From: Chrysemys picta bellii
Lineage: Eukaryota; Chordata; Testudines; Emydidae
Direction of reading: 5' to 3'
Length of the DNA stretch: 64,000 nucleotides
Assembly (NCBI RefSeq): GCF_011386835.1
Contig: NC_088798.1
Coordinates: 8,184,001 to 8,248,000 of the forward strand
Shown here one piece after another: positions 11,447 through 23,811 of this stretch; within the stretch, counting starts at the first letter, position 1, and every line of letters begins with the position of its first letter. The notes beneath the pieces are model-generated. The model was not told where the DNA came from and did not search any database. It saw only the letters and a program-made list of their open reading frames with translations. The position numbers and the translations under genes are program-made.

Positions 11447-12702
11447 TTAGACTGGTTCCTCCTGAGATGCCACCTGGGACTGAGGTACCACTGAGCCCTC
11501 GACCCACCAGCCTGGGCTCCCTTACACACTGCAGCTTGTCACAGCAATACAAAGCCCTCCAGCCTGCACTTTCATCAGTCTTCATACAGGTAGGGCCTTA
11601 CCCAGCTGCAGTTACATGCAGGCTCTCTGTCCAGCCCCTGCAATGAACCAACAATGGAAAGGCTACAGCTCAGGCAACTCCCAACTGCCCAGGCGCGCAC
11701 CCTGTCTGGAGTATAAACCCAAAATTATACCGTCTTGCGCTGCCCAGGGAACTGTACAGCATAAGCTCATAAAATTTGCCCCATCCCTCAATGTGGAGAG
11801 GAATACGCAACAGCCGATGCCCCAGAGTTAAGATTCACATACACTTCACACCAACACACTGGTTCAGATAAAGCAAAAACAAGGTTTATTCACTACAAAA
11901 GATAGCAAACAAATCAAAGCAGACTACCTAGCAAATAAACAAAAATGCAAACTAAACCTAATATACTAGATAGGGGGAGAATCTGCTAGTTCATATCCAG
12001 TCTAAGAGATGATACAGCCAGGCTGCAGATTCTTAAGGGACAAGCTGCACTTGCTATACAGCTTGGAATCCCCAGGTGTTTCATTCACAGGCTAGAAATC
12101 CCTTTAGCCTGGGTCCAGCACTTCCCTCAGTTCAGTCTTTGTTCTTCAGGTGTTTCCAGGAGTCTTCTTGTGTGGGGAGTGAAGAACACCAGATGTCATC
12201 ACTCCCTGCCTTATACAGATTTTGCACATGGGGGGAACCCTTTGTTTCAAAACTTGGTTCCTAGACCAATTTGTGGAAAAATACTGACATCCCAAGATGG
12301 AGTCCAGCATCACGTGGTCTGATCACATGTCCTTGTAGGGTCATAGCAGCCACTCTCACTGGCTGTTTGGAGTGTTCTCAGGAAAGCTCACCACAAGGTG
12401 GGAGATAAGCTTCTCCTAATGCCTATTGTTTTTTTTCTTAATGGCCCATTGCCCTGAATAGGCCCTTCCCTACCCACTATCTAGACTGAAAGCATCTTGT
12501 CTAGTGGGTATTACTCAACTGTAACTACATTTGAAATACAGCTACATAGTCAATATGAACTTCAGATACAAACATTCTATATGCACAAATAGAATAATCA
12601 TATTCAGCAAAGCATAACTTTTCCAATGACACCTCACATGACTTATCTTGCATAAAATACATCATAATTATGTTATCATATAACTATGGGGAGCAGCATC
12701 AC
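11447..12702 (-). mobile_element. LTR-like repeat, antisense
   Basis: About 1.26 kb resembling a long solo LTR that I recall as common in turtle genomes. On the minus strand an AATAAA sits opposite GGTTTATTCACTAC near 11882. The hexamer AGTGTG flanks it at 11441-11446 and 12703-12708, a candidate target duplication. No gag, pol or env frame is present. The LTR assignment is by layout and memory and needs a repeat-library match. Confidence 0.5.
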
Positions 12703-12905
12703 AGTGTGGTCTAGTGTTAAAGGGGCTAAGTCTCCTGAATTCTACTCCTAATGCTGCCACTGACTAATAGCATGCCCTTGGGCTAGTCACTCAGCCCAAT
12801 AGTTTGCTCAGCAGTAAACTGGGTATAAACACTTACTGGAGAGCTTCACAACAGTCTTGTGAGGTAGTAAGTACTCGGCGATCCTTGGATGAAAAGCAGT
12901 ATCAA
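12703..12905 (+). repeat. MIR-type SINE
   Basis: It has the typical MIR order: AGTGTGGTCTAGTGTTAAAG, a 'discrete symptom' segment CTGAATTCTACTCC, CTGCCACTGACTAATAGCATG, CCTTGGGCTAGTCACTCAG, and the tail with GTGAGGTAGTAAGTACTCGG. Near full length and old. Confidence 0.65.
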
Positions 12906-15764
12906 ATAGTAGAACATCATTGTTCACCTCCTCCTAGTGATCTGTGTTGCTGCATACCTTACCTTGGTGCAGCAACCTTGGCCCAGCGCCTCAAAGAGCA
13001 CTGAAATACCTTTGAGCATCTGGGCCTTGGAGACCAATGATCAATAACGAAGATTAGCTAGTAGGGGACAGAAGAACACAACGGGAAAGCTTTACCATAT
13101 CACTGATGTGCCATTCAAGACACCAGACCATGAAACTTGTGCCATACTGGCCTGGCTAGGGGATTGCCCATTAATTGTGTCAACTTGGTTACAGCAAATT
13201 TCCTATGTGTGTTTGTTCCTAAAACCCTAATTCCTCCTAATGCATTCGAATGATGCAAATGCTCTGTTACAATAAACCGCATTCCTATTAAAATCATTGA
13301 CGACATGGGGTTTGGTCTAATAGAGAAATTATTTTAAACTAAACATCACCATCTGTCAGCGCCCTAAAAAAAAAAAAGTGTGCGGTGATGCACGGCCGCA
13401 CAGTGAAATTTTAAAGCGCGTAGTGGCTTTTTGAGAATTAAACAAACACCTGAAGCTACTAGTGCTACCGCCTAGAACCAGCACTTCATTTTCGATTACG
13501 TGCAGTGACTTAAAGAGTGTTCTAGGCGCCGCCATCTGGGTTTCCCTTAATTATCAATGTGAAAAGCACATACAATATTTCACAACTCATTCAGAAAACA
13601 GTAGGACTAGGGCTGTGCATACTCCTTGTGTGGCATACGTCTGGGATCCTTTCGGCATACTTGCATAAATGATGTTCACGGTCATTTCTTTGAGAAGTTG
13701 TTCCCCAGCTTGCTAGGTACAAGATTGACACACTCTGCTGTTCAGTGGACAGCAAGCGGGTCACGTATAATCATGTAAAATTTGAAACTGCCTTTGACAA
13801 AGCCCATTTTCAATGGCTTGCTACTTTTATTTATTTATTTATTTTTTAAAGTGTCCTTTATTTTAGGTATTAGACGGATTGTGTAATTCTGTTCATCCGT
13901 CAGGAACATAGCAGAAAACAGGCTGATCAATAGACAGAAAAAGGATTACAGCAGGGGGAAAAGTGGGACTGAGATACTCAGAAGTGGGCGGAAAGTCAGA
14001 GCTTGTGCGTTCTGGAACTCAGACCAGGAAAAAATCTGGTCCACAATAGGAGGCACGAACCTCCACTTGTTTAAGCAATCAAAGGTTATTACGTAGTACT
14101 GGGGAACACCCGTTAGGACAAAGGCTGCAAACATCGTTGCAGAGGTAAAATCTATTAACCCTGAATAGTTATTACATTTGGAGGTAATCAGAATTTCCTG
14201 AACCGGGATGGAGTAAGAGGAATGCCATCTAGACAGCCCCACTTTGAGACTCTAGACAGCAGAGTGGTTAAAATGTTGTCACCCATAAATGCCTGTCTAC
14301 ACTAGTACTTCTACTATGGCTACCAATAGTAAGGCGGCACAGTTATCAACAGTAGTAAATTAAGGAAAAAATGCTAACAGAGGCAAAGCAAAAAAGCATC
14401 TAGCTCCAGGTCAGGGAATTGCAAGATACCCAAGTCATCTCCCATAATCTTGTTAAATTTTACAAGAAATATTCAGCATACTACTTTATATTAAATAGAA
14501 ATTTGATTACAAGAATTACCTGAAATGGGGCCTGAGCTGGAATGCCTGACTAGGATCAAGGAAACAAACTAACATGTATCAGGTCTGGAACAACTTTTGG
14601 ACGGCTGAACAACACATGGACAATAAATCCAGAAGGAAACTAATGCATCAGACTCATTCATTTCTGGGTTTGTCGTCTCCCTTCTCATCCCTGGTTCCCC
14701 ATGGGTGCATCCCCAACAAATTAAACCAGTTGGGGAAAGTTTAAGCATTGTAATCTCTTCCCTTTTTATTACAGTAACACTACTTTCCCCCACCCCCCAT
14801 CCAGAATTTATATCGAATGAGCTCCGGCACATGAGATAAGCACAACCAAATCATTTAATTCCACTATTAGCTCCACCCTTCCACCATCTTGGGTTGCACA
14901 TCGTGTTCATAGTGGTAGGAATAAAGAATTAAAAAGTAGAAAACAAAAGAAGGAAATCAAATTTATCACTCTCCTAGTCATCCTTATTCCTTTTTGTTAT
15001 AAATCAGTGATGCTGCATGCTCTCCTCAAGTTGTATACCCAAGCAACAATACCATTTGCAGTTAACCTTTGCAAATTAAAACAAGTTTAAAGCACCACTT
15101 GGTTCAGTGCTGTAGCTACGTTTACTTTTGATCTTGTTTACTCAAGCAATTCCCCCTCTGGAGCATCAAAGTTTGTGGTTAGTTTTTAAGTACTGTTAAT
15201 CTACATGATGAATACAACAAAGCTTATGAAAGAATCCCAAATGGACAAGCATGATAAGAGATAGGACAAAGAGTCTGGCAGAGTTCCAGGTCCATGCAAT
15301 ATTTTTGTGCCCAACCTCTTCAATTACAGTCACATATTAGTCTAGGAGTTTTAGCATCAAACTGTTCCAGTGGCTGTTGGGGAATATCCCTTTTTATGAA
15401 AAATGTTATGGTTTTAATTTCTTTACTGATATGAGAGACATTTACTGCAATACATTTCACCGTGACTATGCAGCCAGGAAATTAAACAAAAGAAGGAGAA
15501 ACTTCACTGAACAGTAGAGTTATGAAAAGATCTTCTTAAAGGGACATTGCCAAGTCAAAAGAAAATTATTACTAGCAAAATATTGGGGGTCATTAGTTTG
15601 TCACCAAGGGGTCTCAGATGTGGCGAATCTAGGGTAAGGGCTTTGGAGTTCCACATTATTTCTGCTCCTCCCATTCCTTCACACTGACTCTCTCTCAAGT
15701 GATTGGGACCAGCAGGGCATTTCAAGCACACTTCCCAACATCAGTGTGGTTGATGGATAATTTT
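12906..15764. other. Unique non-coding DNA
   Basis: No gene is recognised. The 13310-13700 part has a few CpG dinucleotides (GTGCGGTGATGCACGGCCGC at about 13380) and complex sequence, without an open coding pattern. Poly-A/T tracts occur near 13366 and 13828. Confidence 0.4.
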
Positions 15765-15810
15765 TTTATATTATATATACATACATATATACACACACAC
15801 ACACACCCCT
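15765..15810. repeat. TA/CA microsatellite
   Basis: A (TA)n-like tract passes into (CA)n, ending in CACACACACACACACCCC at the border of a CR1 fragment. This is the usual place for microsatellites next to LINE ends. Confidence 0.85.
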
Positions 15811-15985
15811 CATTGAAATGGAAGGGACCCTGAAAGGTCATCAAGTCCAGCCCCCTGCCTTTGCTAGCAGGACCAAGCACTGATTTTCCCCCAGACCTCT
15901 AAATGGCCCCCTCAAAGATTGAACTTACAACCCTGGGTTTAGCCGGCCAATGCTCAAACCACTGAGTTATCCCTCCCCTGATGGA
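15811..15985 (-). mobile_element. CR1 LINE 3'-end fragment, antisense
   Basis: The + strand shows GAAATGGAAGGGACCCTGAA, AGGTCATCAAGTCCAGCCCC, CAGGACCAAGCACTG and CCACTGAGTTATCCCTCCC, the reverse complement of a turtle-type CR1 3' end. Confidence 0.8.
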
Positions 15986-16564
15986 TGGGAGGTCTGTATT
16001 AGAGTTGGTTGGAAAACAGAATGTTCATCCCACAGAAAATGGATATGTCAACATTATTCCAATTCAACGTGAAAACTAAAGTCAAAATATTGATAGATTT
16101 GCAGAATGAAAATCCCCTAAAAGTTTCAAATTGGAACTGTCCAAAAGCCCCCCCCACAAAAAAAAAAAAAATGAGAACTGAAATGAAAAATATCAACATT
16201 TTTAACTGATTTTCCCCCTCCCCAATTTTATTTGGGGGGAGGGGCGGGCGGCGGCGAGGGTCAAACATGTATTTTTGGCACAAGGAAAGTGTCTAAGAAT
16301 TTGCTGAGATGTTTCTTCTACAGATTCTGGCCACTTTTTCTATTCTATATAGGGTCTTACATCATACTCACCACTTTAGTATCTGAATCCCTGCCAGTCT
16401 TGCATGAAGTGACTGGACTAATATCGGTCATGTGTTGGTTGTTCTCTCCCCCGGGGGGAAGTGTGTGCGTAATGGAGGGTCTTGTTTGGGTAGGCTTTTT
16501 TATTTTAATATATAGCAACATGTATATTTGCATGTTACAGAAGGCAAGATCATAAGAATGTGCC
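15986..16564. other. Unique non-coding DNA
   Basis: A poly-A run lies at about 16159-16171, and a purine-rich GC stretch (GGGGGGAGGGGCGGGCGGCG) near 16234. No gene recognised. Confidence 0.4.
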
Positions 16565-16825
16565 TTGCACTTGGAGCAGAAGGTAGCAAGATTTGTGATG
16601 GTCCTTAGCTCCTAGGAGAGTTCATTCCACACTTTTGGACCAGCCCAAGAAAGCTCTGTCTCCCACTCAAATAAGCTTTACCCATATTGTAGAAAGTCCC
16701 ATTATGTCGGAGAAGCAGAGCTGATGATCATGGTCTTCATCCTAGAGTTTTAGTTTATCTTTCCAATATCCTGGTCCCAGGCCATCGAGCATCTTGGCCT
16801 ATAAACAGGCATCTCAGCTGGAATC
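16565..16825. repeat. Possible interspersed repeat fragment
   Basis: The phrase order GAGAGTTCATTCCACACTTTTGGACCAGCCC ... GAAAGCTCTGTCTCC ... GGCCATCGAGCATCTTGGCC resembles a dispersed amniote repeat I have seen, but I cannot name the family or set its ends. Confidence 0.3.
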
Positions 16826-17274
16826 AGTGAGCATTTCTACTTAGAAACTAGTGAAACTATCTGGCCCAATGTTACTGATTTCTACTAGCAGAGCAGTTTG
16901 ATTAACGTTATATGTCTTAGACCAGAAAGTTGGGACTTCCAATTGATTTTGTGTTGATTTGGAAAAAAATAACTTGCTATTGATTGAAGTTTTTCTAATG
17001 AAGGAAGAATCAAACCCTGAGATGAAATGTCATTCCTGAACCTGAGATATGCAGAGTGGATTAAAAAGGAGAATTTTGCCTTTGGTTTGATGTTCAAATT
17101 AGATCACTAATTCAAACAGTCCTTTTGCGGTCTAATAAATTCAGATGAAAAGGGGAGATACATTCTCATACTCCTTTTGCTGCTTAATATATTCAGATGA
17201 GAAGACAAGATATATCAACAGAAGAATTAATTTATGCAGATCTTTCTCTAGTTTCATGATTTAAAATATCTTTT
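16826..17274. other. Unique non-coding DNA
   Basis: AT-rich; I see no gene or repeat. A pair of similar 25-bp segments (CTTTTGCGGTCTAATAAATTC near 17122 and CTTTTGCTGCTTAATATATTC near 17176) hints at a small old local duplication. Confidence 0.35.
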
Positions 17275-17575
17275 TAGATAAAAGTCCAGTAATACTCAGC
17301 ACTTTTCACCTTCAAAGTGTTTTGAAAATATTAACTAGTGAATCTGCACAGCAACAGAGTAAGGTTGGTAAGGAGGGTTACCTCCTTGTGAATCTGAACA
17401 GCACCTTGCAAAGTAGGGTTGGAATATTACTCTGTATAATGGAGATAATACAAGGCAGAGAGGTTAAGGGACTTCCCCATTAGGACACAATGAGTCAGTG
17501 TTAAAGCCAGGTTAGAATTAATGAATTCCTAGCTTCCAGTCCTGTAGTTGGACCGTAAACCATCCCATCATTGAG
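17275..17575 (+). repeat. MIR-type SINE
   Basis: It shows CAGCACTTTTCACCTTCAAAG, then ATGGAGATAATACAAGGCAGAGAGG, the core TTAAGGGACTTCCCCATTAGG and GTTAAAGCCAGGTTAGAATT. A small internal duplication (GTGAATCTGCACAGCA / GTGAATCTGAACAGCA near 17338 and 17388) lengthens it. Confidence 0.65.
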
Positions 17576-17799
17576 ATCTGTTCACTGCATATGATTTTTG
17601 TGCACTACATGTTGATGGTGCCACTTTGTTGTGTGATGAAAAAATATTAGTGACAAAATTGAATGTTAATGTTTTAGAAAGAAGGACTTCTACCAGTGTG
17701 GATGTTTAAAATGTCTGGCCAGTTTAAACCTGGGCCGCTCTTTTTGTTGTGTAGCCAATGATTAATGATGTATGATTAATCAACATGTTAGATCATATA

Positions 17800-18655
17800 T
17801 AGTCATTGTATGTTAATTCAAGTCAATTTGTAGGATTATAGAAGTAGAAGATTATTCCTGCTAAATACTGATCCATCATGTATTAGATATCCAAGTAAGA
17901 AAAGCTGGAACACAAGGCCTATAGGCTGAGCTCTGCAAGATCCTGCTTAAGCTATTTTAGGCCTTGGAGATAAGAAATGCTGACATAAGTGACCGGAAAA
18001 ATAACCTGAAGCCCCAAGATTATAGGAAAAGAGGTACCAAGTGGTAATATTGCAAAAATTACCCAGAAGATTAATTTTAAAAATCACAAAAATGCTGTAA
18101 AGGCGCATCTGTTTCCAACATGTGTCTTCACCGCAGGATACAGGCGGTGCATCAGTACTAATGAGAATAATGGGAACCCATAGGTATTGGATGCCTTATG
18201 TTTCTAGGGGACATTAGACCAATAAGGGACAAGAGAGTTGACATGTTCATGGACATGCACAGAAAACGTAGCTGTAGACAGAATCACATTATAAAAAGAG
18301 GGTGCCTACATTAGGTAAATTGAGCTCCCTATGGGAAACTCCAGCAGGCACCATCCCTCTACTGATGCTCAATCCATGAGAGACCCATCTGACCCTAACA
18401 CTATTGTTAAGGATGTGACTATGTGTGCATAGGTCTGTATAGAATTTCTATATGCTTGTGTACTCATAACTTTAATAAAACTTCTAAAACAGACTAGACC
18501 TTGTACTTGTGAATGTCTGTGTGAGCGCTACTCTTGGTCTTTGTGTGTTCCTAGAGACTAAATCTGAAGCAAGTAGCAGAGGTGACTTTCACTCTGTTAA
18601 GCTTGAAACTGTAGCCACCAGAGCCGAACCCACGGCGGCGTAGTACCACATTACT
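17800..18655 (+). mobile_element. Solo-LTR-like element
   Basis: The segment has LTR layout: a TATA box TATAAAAAG at 18290-18298 and a polyadenylation signal AATAAA at 18474-18479, followed by a T/G-rich stretch (CTTGGTCTTTGTGTGTTCC) and an end near GTAGTACCACA. The left end is approximate and no target duplication could be fixed. No retroviral coding sequence is attached. The left border of the tandem duplication falls inside it at 18234. Confidence 0.45.
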
Positions 18656-20585
18656 AAATTCACTTTAAATAAAATAAAAGGCTACAGTTGGCAAGCACAA
18701 CATGAAAATACAGAAAACGTTCCGAAACTGACGTTATTCTTCCATTTAAATACCCTTTAAAAAAAAAAAAAAAAAAAAAACCACCACACACACTGTCTGG
18801 AGGGACTAATGATGTTTGGAGTTTCAAATCACTGCACAATGTGGACCTCTGCAAGATGAAGCAAGCAATCATCCTATACAGCTGTAGCACGCTACAGACT
18901 GACATTCTAACAATGAATCTGACCCAGGGATGGGATTGCAAACTGCTCTGAACACAAGATTCCTCGTCTCAACCTTTCACATGGCTACCATCCTCAATGC
19001 ACAGAACTCCACCTCACCTCCTCCTTCAAGCTCCCCCTAAGCAGACAGCTGATGCAAAAAGAAGAACCAGCCAGGAACAGAAGCATATAGAACACTCATA
19101 AGGAGAGCAAGAATGGAAATGATAAACAGATTCACATCTTCTGATTAGCACCAAGGTTTATTTACACCGATGCATATCTTAGACAGATGACACAAACATG
19201 TAGTAGTAGCAGAACAGGGATTCCACAGTTTATTCACAGCCTCTCCTGCTGGCAATGTGATGTCATTGTTGTACTCAGGTCTAAATAGTTCTATGAGGCA
19301 ATGCTGGTAAGACATTCAGTAACAAAATGTCACTTTTCCCTTTAATTTCAGTTTTCTTACAGTATTACAAGCTTTTTGCCTTATAAAAAGAACTTTGGCA
19401 AAGTATCTAAATTACCAGCCATGAAACCTTAAGCGGACAATGAACACTCACCAAGAAGATGGAGCAGATGCTTAAGGTTGACAGCAGGGCCTGGGAAGAA
19501 GTATCCATGTGATACCACCAAGCACAGGCAGGAGAACAGACAGACATGGACGAACAGGCCAAAGTGGCAGGCATTTGGAAGATTTTAAAAGACAAAAGTA
19601 GCAATGGGCTGGCTATGTTACACAATGAGACAGAAGACTGACTACTGTTACAACAACATGGAGCTCAGTGGACAGGAGACCTATCAAAGATGCAGACCCA
19701 AGCTGGCAATCTTTGCAGGGCCCAACTGGGTCACATAGGGCCCAGAACAAAGCTATTAATATCACCATACCAAAGGCTTTAACCCTGAAATCCGTAGAGC
19801 AGTTTTCTACATCCATGTTATCGGAGTTCCCATAGAAGTAAGCTTGCGATGTAACTTTGACCAGCACACCCAGTATAACGGTGTTGCAGCAAATCACGTT
19901 TAAGCAGTGTATCTGGTAATTTACCTCTATAATGGTGTGGCTCAGAACAGAGTGATGAAATGCCGCTGAGGTGCACTGGGACAGGAAGCCACCTCACAGC
20001 GATAAAGAATATTTCTTGCTGACTCTTTTATGTATAAATCTTCCCATGGATGATAGTCAGCCTGCAGCATTGCTATACAAATAAGAATCACTTATTTTGA
20101 TTCAAGTGTTTAACATACAGATTGCTGGAAATCTAGAAGAGTAATGAAACCGTGTACACAGAGTGCCTCCTGCCCACAGACGAAGGAAGTACAGCCATAC
20201 TCATCCAGCAGCATCTGATATCACTGGTCGCTTGATACTCCTGTCCCACCTACAAGAAGCTGCAGGGATGAACAGAAATACCCTGAAATGGCTCAGGTCC
20301 TCTCTCTCGGAGGGCTGCTATGGACAACTGTTCCTCCACCGGCCAAGCTTTCAATTGCAGATTCCCCCAGAGCTCAGTCCTTTCCCCAACATAATTGGAG
20401 ATCCAGATGAAGTCATGGAAGAGACCGTGAAACATCAGACACTGAGGTGCCAAAAAATACACAGATAACAAAGCACAGTCTCTTAGCTCTCTCAAGGACT
20501 AACCAAAATCTGCACCTGGATGAAGTGCAGCTGGCTAATGGAGAACCTAGATAAGACTGCGGGAGGAAGAAAGAAGCATTTTGAA
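18656..20585. other. Unrecognised part of duplication unit, copy 1
   Basis: Neighbouring minus-strand frames at 19407-19625 (72 aa) and 19613-19897 (94 aa), and a + frame at 20163-20468 (101 aa), recur in copy 2 at 24979, 25185 and 25735. I recognise no family. The 19613 frame is hydrophobic in the middle, but none has coding signals beyond being open. A poly-A run lies at about 18759-18780. Confidence 0.4.
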
Positions 20586-20710
20586 AAACGTGTTTCTCCT
20601 ATATTATTGGTCTCATAATCAGAACTGATGCTCCACTGTGCTAGGTGCTCTATAAACAAATACACAAAAACATGGGATGTGCCCCAAAACCATTACAATC
20701 TAAGAAGCCA
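20586..20710 (-). mobile_element. L3/L2-like LINE 3' piece, antisense
   Basis: The stretch CTGTGCTAGGTGCTCTATAAAC ... GTGCCCCAAAACCATTACAATC is the reverse of the common 'GCCCAAAGAGCTTACAATC' class of L2/L3-like 3' segments. Short and old. Confidence 0.45.
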
Positions 20711-21099
20711 GGTGCTAGAGCCTTGCAGCGAGACCTGAATCCCACGGGTCCCTCAGAACCCACTGCCATAATAGCAGGAGCGGGTGGGAGTGGGTATTAA
20801 AAATTGTTCGGCGCAGGACTCTACCAAGTGGCATATGAAGGGTGGGGAGGTGGGGGAGATATAATGTATATATTTGCATTTTCTTTAATTTGCTTTGACA
20901 TATTAAAATATATAAAGAAGCAGATATTTTCAACTACCTTCTTCCCCCCCAAAGCCATTCATTGGACTAGAGTGAGCAAAACTCTGCTCCTCCCTGTTTG
21001 AAAGGTCTTGAAGGAGGGAAGAAACAATGACAATAATGAATCAAACTTTTTTTTTTTAAATGGACTTATCCCCACCTCAGAAATGTTTTCACATGTGTT

Positions 21100-21590
21100 T
21101 GGTTTCACTTTGAGGCAAAAATTCCTTTTAGCTCTTATTTTATCCAGATTGGCTCACTTAAGTTTACAGGGATGTCTCTTGTTCCTCATTCTCTTATTTT
21201 ATTCTTTGCTGACACTAAGCTCTCATATAGCAGCATACACAAGTAATGCCTTCTACCATCTCCAAGCGGCAAGGAGACTCCATTGCATCCTGGCAGATGA
21301 TGACCTGGCCTCCATTCTATATGCCTTTGTCACCTCTTGTCTGGACTACAGCAATGCAACATTCCTGGGCATGAAGACTTCAGAATGTATGAAATTCCAG
21401 CTAGTACAAAATACTGCAGCAAGTCTCCTCACCACCTCAGGATACCACAAACATCATACGCATCCTCAGCTTGTCACACTGGCTCCCCTTAGAATGGGGA
21501 GTGAAATTCAAGATCTCAGTCCTTATCTTCACAGTGCTCAATTATCTGGGCCCAGAATCCCGAAAAGATTCTCCAAACCTCTGGGATAAA
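21100..21590 (+). pseudogene. L2/CR1-superfamily reverse transcriptase C-terminal fragment
   Basis: The frame 21008-21589 (193 aa) contains the C-terminal thumb-side block of L2/L3-type LINE ORF2. It reads HLQAARRLHCIL, then YAFVTSCLDYSNATFLG (normally AFVTSRLDYCNSLL.G) and KFQLVQNTAASLLT (normally LQLVQNAAARLLT). The catalytic palm with its [FY]xDD motif is missing, and the true reading frame does not continue cleanly, so it is a dead 5'-truncated LINE piece. Copy 2 carries the same fragment at 26680-27163 with small changes. Confidence 0.8.
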
Positions 21591-21859
21591 GACCATTGTC
21601 AACAACTTTGGTCCTCTGACACAATGGAACTCTCTACAATAAGGGTAGCACCTGTGTGGGAGACAGAACTTTTTCAGGGCAGGTAAAAGACTGGAAAGAA
21701 CTCCAACAGGAACTAAGAACCACCTCAAACCGCATCACCTTCTGCTCTAAGTGCAAGGGACTTTTCTTTGACCTGCCTTAGCCAATGTAAACACACAGAA
21801 GCAATGTACTTTAAAAACAACAATCTCACACTCCTAGAAAATTTATATATATATATATC

Positions 21860-22985
21860 CCATCTCCAAACACAGAGCTCCATTCTTGGTCCTGTTGTCT
21901 TCTCACTCTGGGTAATCTCATCCACAAATACAAATTCAACTAAGATCTCTATGTGCTGACAACTCAGTTCTACCTGTTTACTCCAGACCTGTCTCCTGTC
22001 CCAAGTAAAAATCTCTGCTTGTCTCTCTGACAACCAGCTCAAGCTCAACTTGGCTATAACCGAGTTCTTAGTCTCTCTCCTGCAAGTCCTCCTCACTGCC
22101 GCTCTCAATTACTGTGGACAATACCTCCATCCTGCCTTTCACTCACGCCTGTTACCTGGGCATCATCTTTGACTCAGACCTCTCTGTAGCTTCTCACATT
22201 GAGAATGTGTCTAAATCTTGCCAATTCTTTCTGCATAATCTCCCTAAGGTACAGCCTTTCTTATCCTCCCACAACCCTAAACTTTTTGTCCAGCTCTCCT
22301 CATCCCACATGTAGATCACTGCAACATCATTTTCTCCAGCCTTAGCAAATGCAGACTTGTCCCACTAGTATCCATTCAGGATGTTGCTGCTACAATCATT
22401 CTTCTAGCCTGACACTTTGGCCATGTCACCCCCTCTCTTTGCATCCCGCCGCTGGCTCCCCCTTCAATATCACATCAAAACTTGCTTTTCACTTTCCAGA
22501 GCCTCCATGACTTATCCCTAACCTACGCATCATCTCTCATTCACTGTCAAGCTCGCCTTCAATCAGCCAGTGAGACCACTTGTTAATTTTTCAAACAAGC
22601 ACCTTCATGCCTTCTCCCATGCTGCCCCTCATGCTTGGGAGGAGCTCCGTATCAAACGGCCACAAAGTCACCTATTAGCCTCCTTCAAAACTCTGCTCAA
22701 AACTCTCCTTTGTTATAATGCCTAAAAAAAATAATCATCATAATAATGGTTAGGCTGCTGGTGTGCTGAGACACTGGCTAGCCATCCGACCATTGTCTCA
22801 TTGTACTTGCCCATGGGTCTGGCTGTGCCTATCTGTTGTCTCTCATCTTATACTTATATTAGGAGCTCTTTGGGGCAGGGACCATCTTTTTGTTTTGTGT
22901 TTGTACAGCACCTCGCACAATGGGGTCCTGGCCCATGACTGTGGTGCCAAGATGCTATGGGAATGCAAATAAAATCAATCAATCA
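21860..22985 (+). mobile_element. Decayed L2/L3-like LINE 3' end
   Basis: A second LINE piece. The decayed ORF2 shows SDNQLKLNLAITEFLV and then YLGIIFDSDLSVASHIENVS (normally LGVIFDSDLSFxxHI), followed by a frame-broken C-terminal region. The 3' untranslated tail reads TTGGGGCAGGGACCATC, TACAGCACCTCGCACAATGG and an (AATC)n terminus (AATCAATCAATC at about 22975). Stops and frameshifts throughout make it non-functional. The order suggests two LINE insertions of one clade side by side. Confidence 0.75.
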
Positions 22986-23534
22986 TAAAACACTCCATTG
23001 CACACCCAGTTCTTCCCCTGGGGAGAGGATGAGAGAGAGCCAACAAACCACATGTGATGAATGTCAGTCACATTGCTTAATGCATAACTGGAAGGTGCTC
23101 AAATACTACGATGAGAAGCACGATATGAGAAGTCCTGTAGAATAAATTTTGCATGCTCAGCTTTTCTTTGTGGTTCTCTTGCCATAAATAGCTCACATGC
23201 TGAGCCCTGGACATCAGAACCAGTTATATTGAGAGTGACAGTGTTGGCTAGGACTCCGGGGATTCTATTCACCTCTTAAAAAGAAAAAAGTAAACCAGAA
23301 ACTTTACCTTCCACTTGGACAGCTAAAAGGGACAGGGAGAAGGGACCACTCTTTAAATTCTCACTCACAAGGCAGGCTAATATTGTATTATTAGAAGTAT
23401 GAACAGATAGCTATCTGAAGAAACATTGAGCACCCAAGCAATGGTGATTAAGGTAAGATGCCAAACTTTAAAATCACATTTTGTTCACACCAATTATTAA
23501 AAATCATATATTGAACAGATATTAAAAATCAGAC

Positions 23535-23811
23535 CTAGGGTATGTCTTCACTACCCGCTGGATTGGCGGGCAGTGATCAATCCAGTGGGGATTGATTTAT
23601 TGTGGCTAGTCTAGACGCAATAAATCAACCCCCGAGCGCTCTCCTGTACTCCACTGCCATAAGAGGCGCAGGCGGAGTCAATGGGGGAGCAGCAGCAGTC
23701 AACTCACCGCAGTGAAGACACCACAGTAAGTCGATCTAAGTAAGTCGACTTCAGCTACGTTATTCACATAACTGAAGTTGCGTAACTTAGATCGACACCC
23801 CACCCACCCAA
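23535..23811. mobile_element. MITE truncated by the duplication boundary
   Basis: It starts CTAGGGTATGTCTTCAC and runs as the complete MITE at 29127-29426, but stops after GACACCCCACCCACCCA, where copy 2 begins. The missing right end is direct evidence that the duplication breakpoint cut the MITE. Confidence 0.85.

Larger units (their letters stand above)
18234..23811 (+). repeat. Tandem segmental duplication, copy 1 (about 5.58 kb)
   Basis: Copy 1 begins at AGAGTTGACATG inside the LTR-like element and runs to the MITE truncated at 23811. Copy 2 follows directly. Matching landmarks are offset by 5572-5583 bp, and the copies are nearly identical, with scattered point differences and small indels. 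For example copy 2 has about 13 extra bp near 28165, and copy 1 has about 10 extra bp near 22990. The unit contains an LTR part, LINE reverse-transcriptase fragments and a MITE. Confidence 0.95.

Noticed and set aside
19407..19897. A two-frame membrane protein gene duplicated in tandem
   Set aside because: Two overlapping minus-strand frames of 72 and 94 aa recur in both units, but identity follows from the recent duplication, and no known family or splice structure supports them.
21008..21589. A host gene of 193 aa
   Set aside because: Its recognisable part is the C-terminal end of a LINE reverse transcriptase, truncated and without the catalytic palm.
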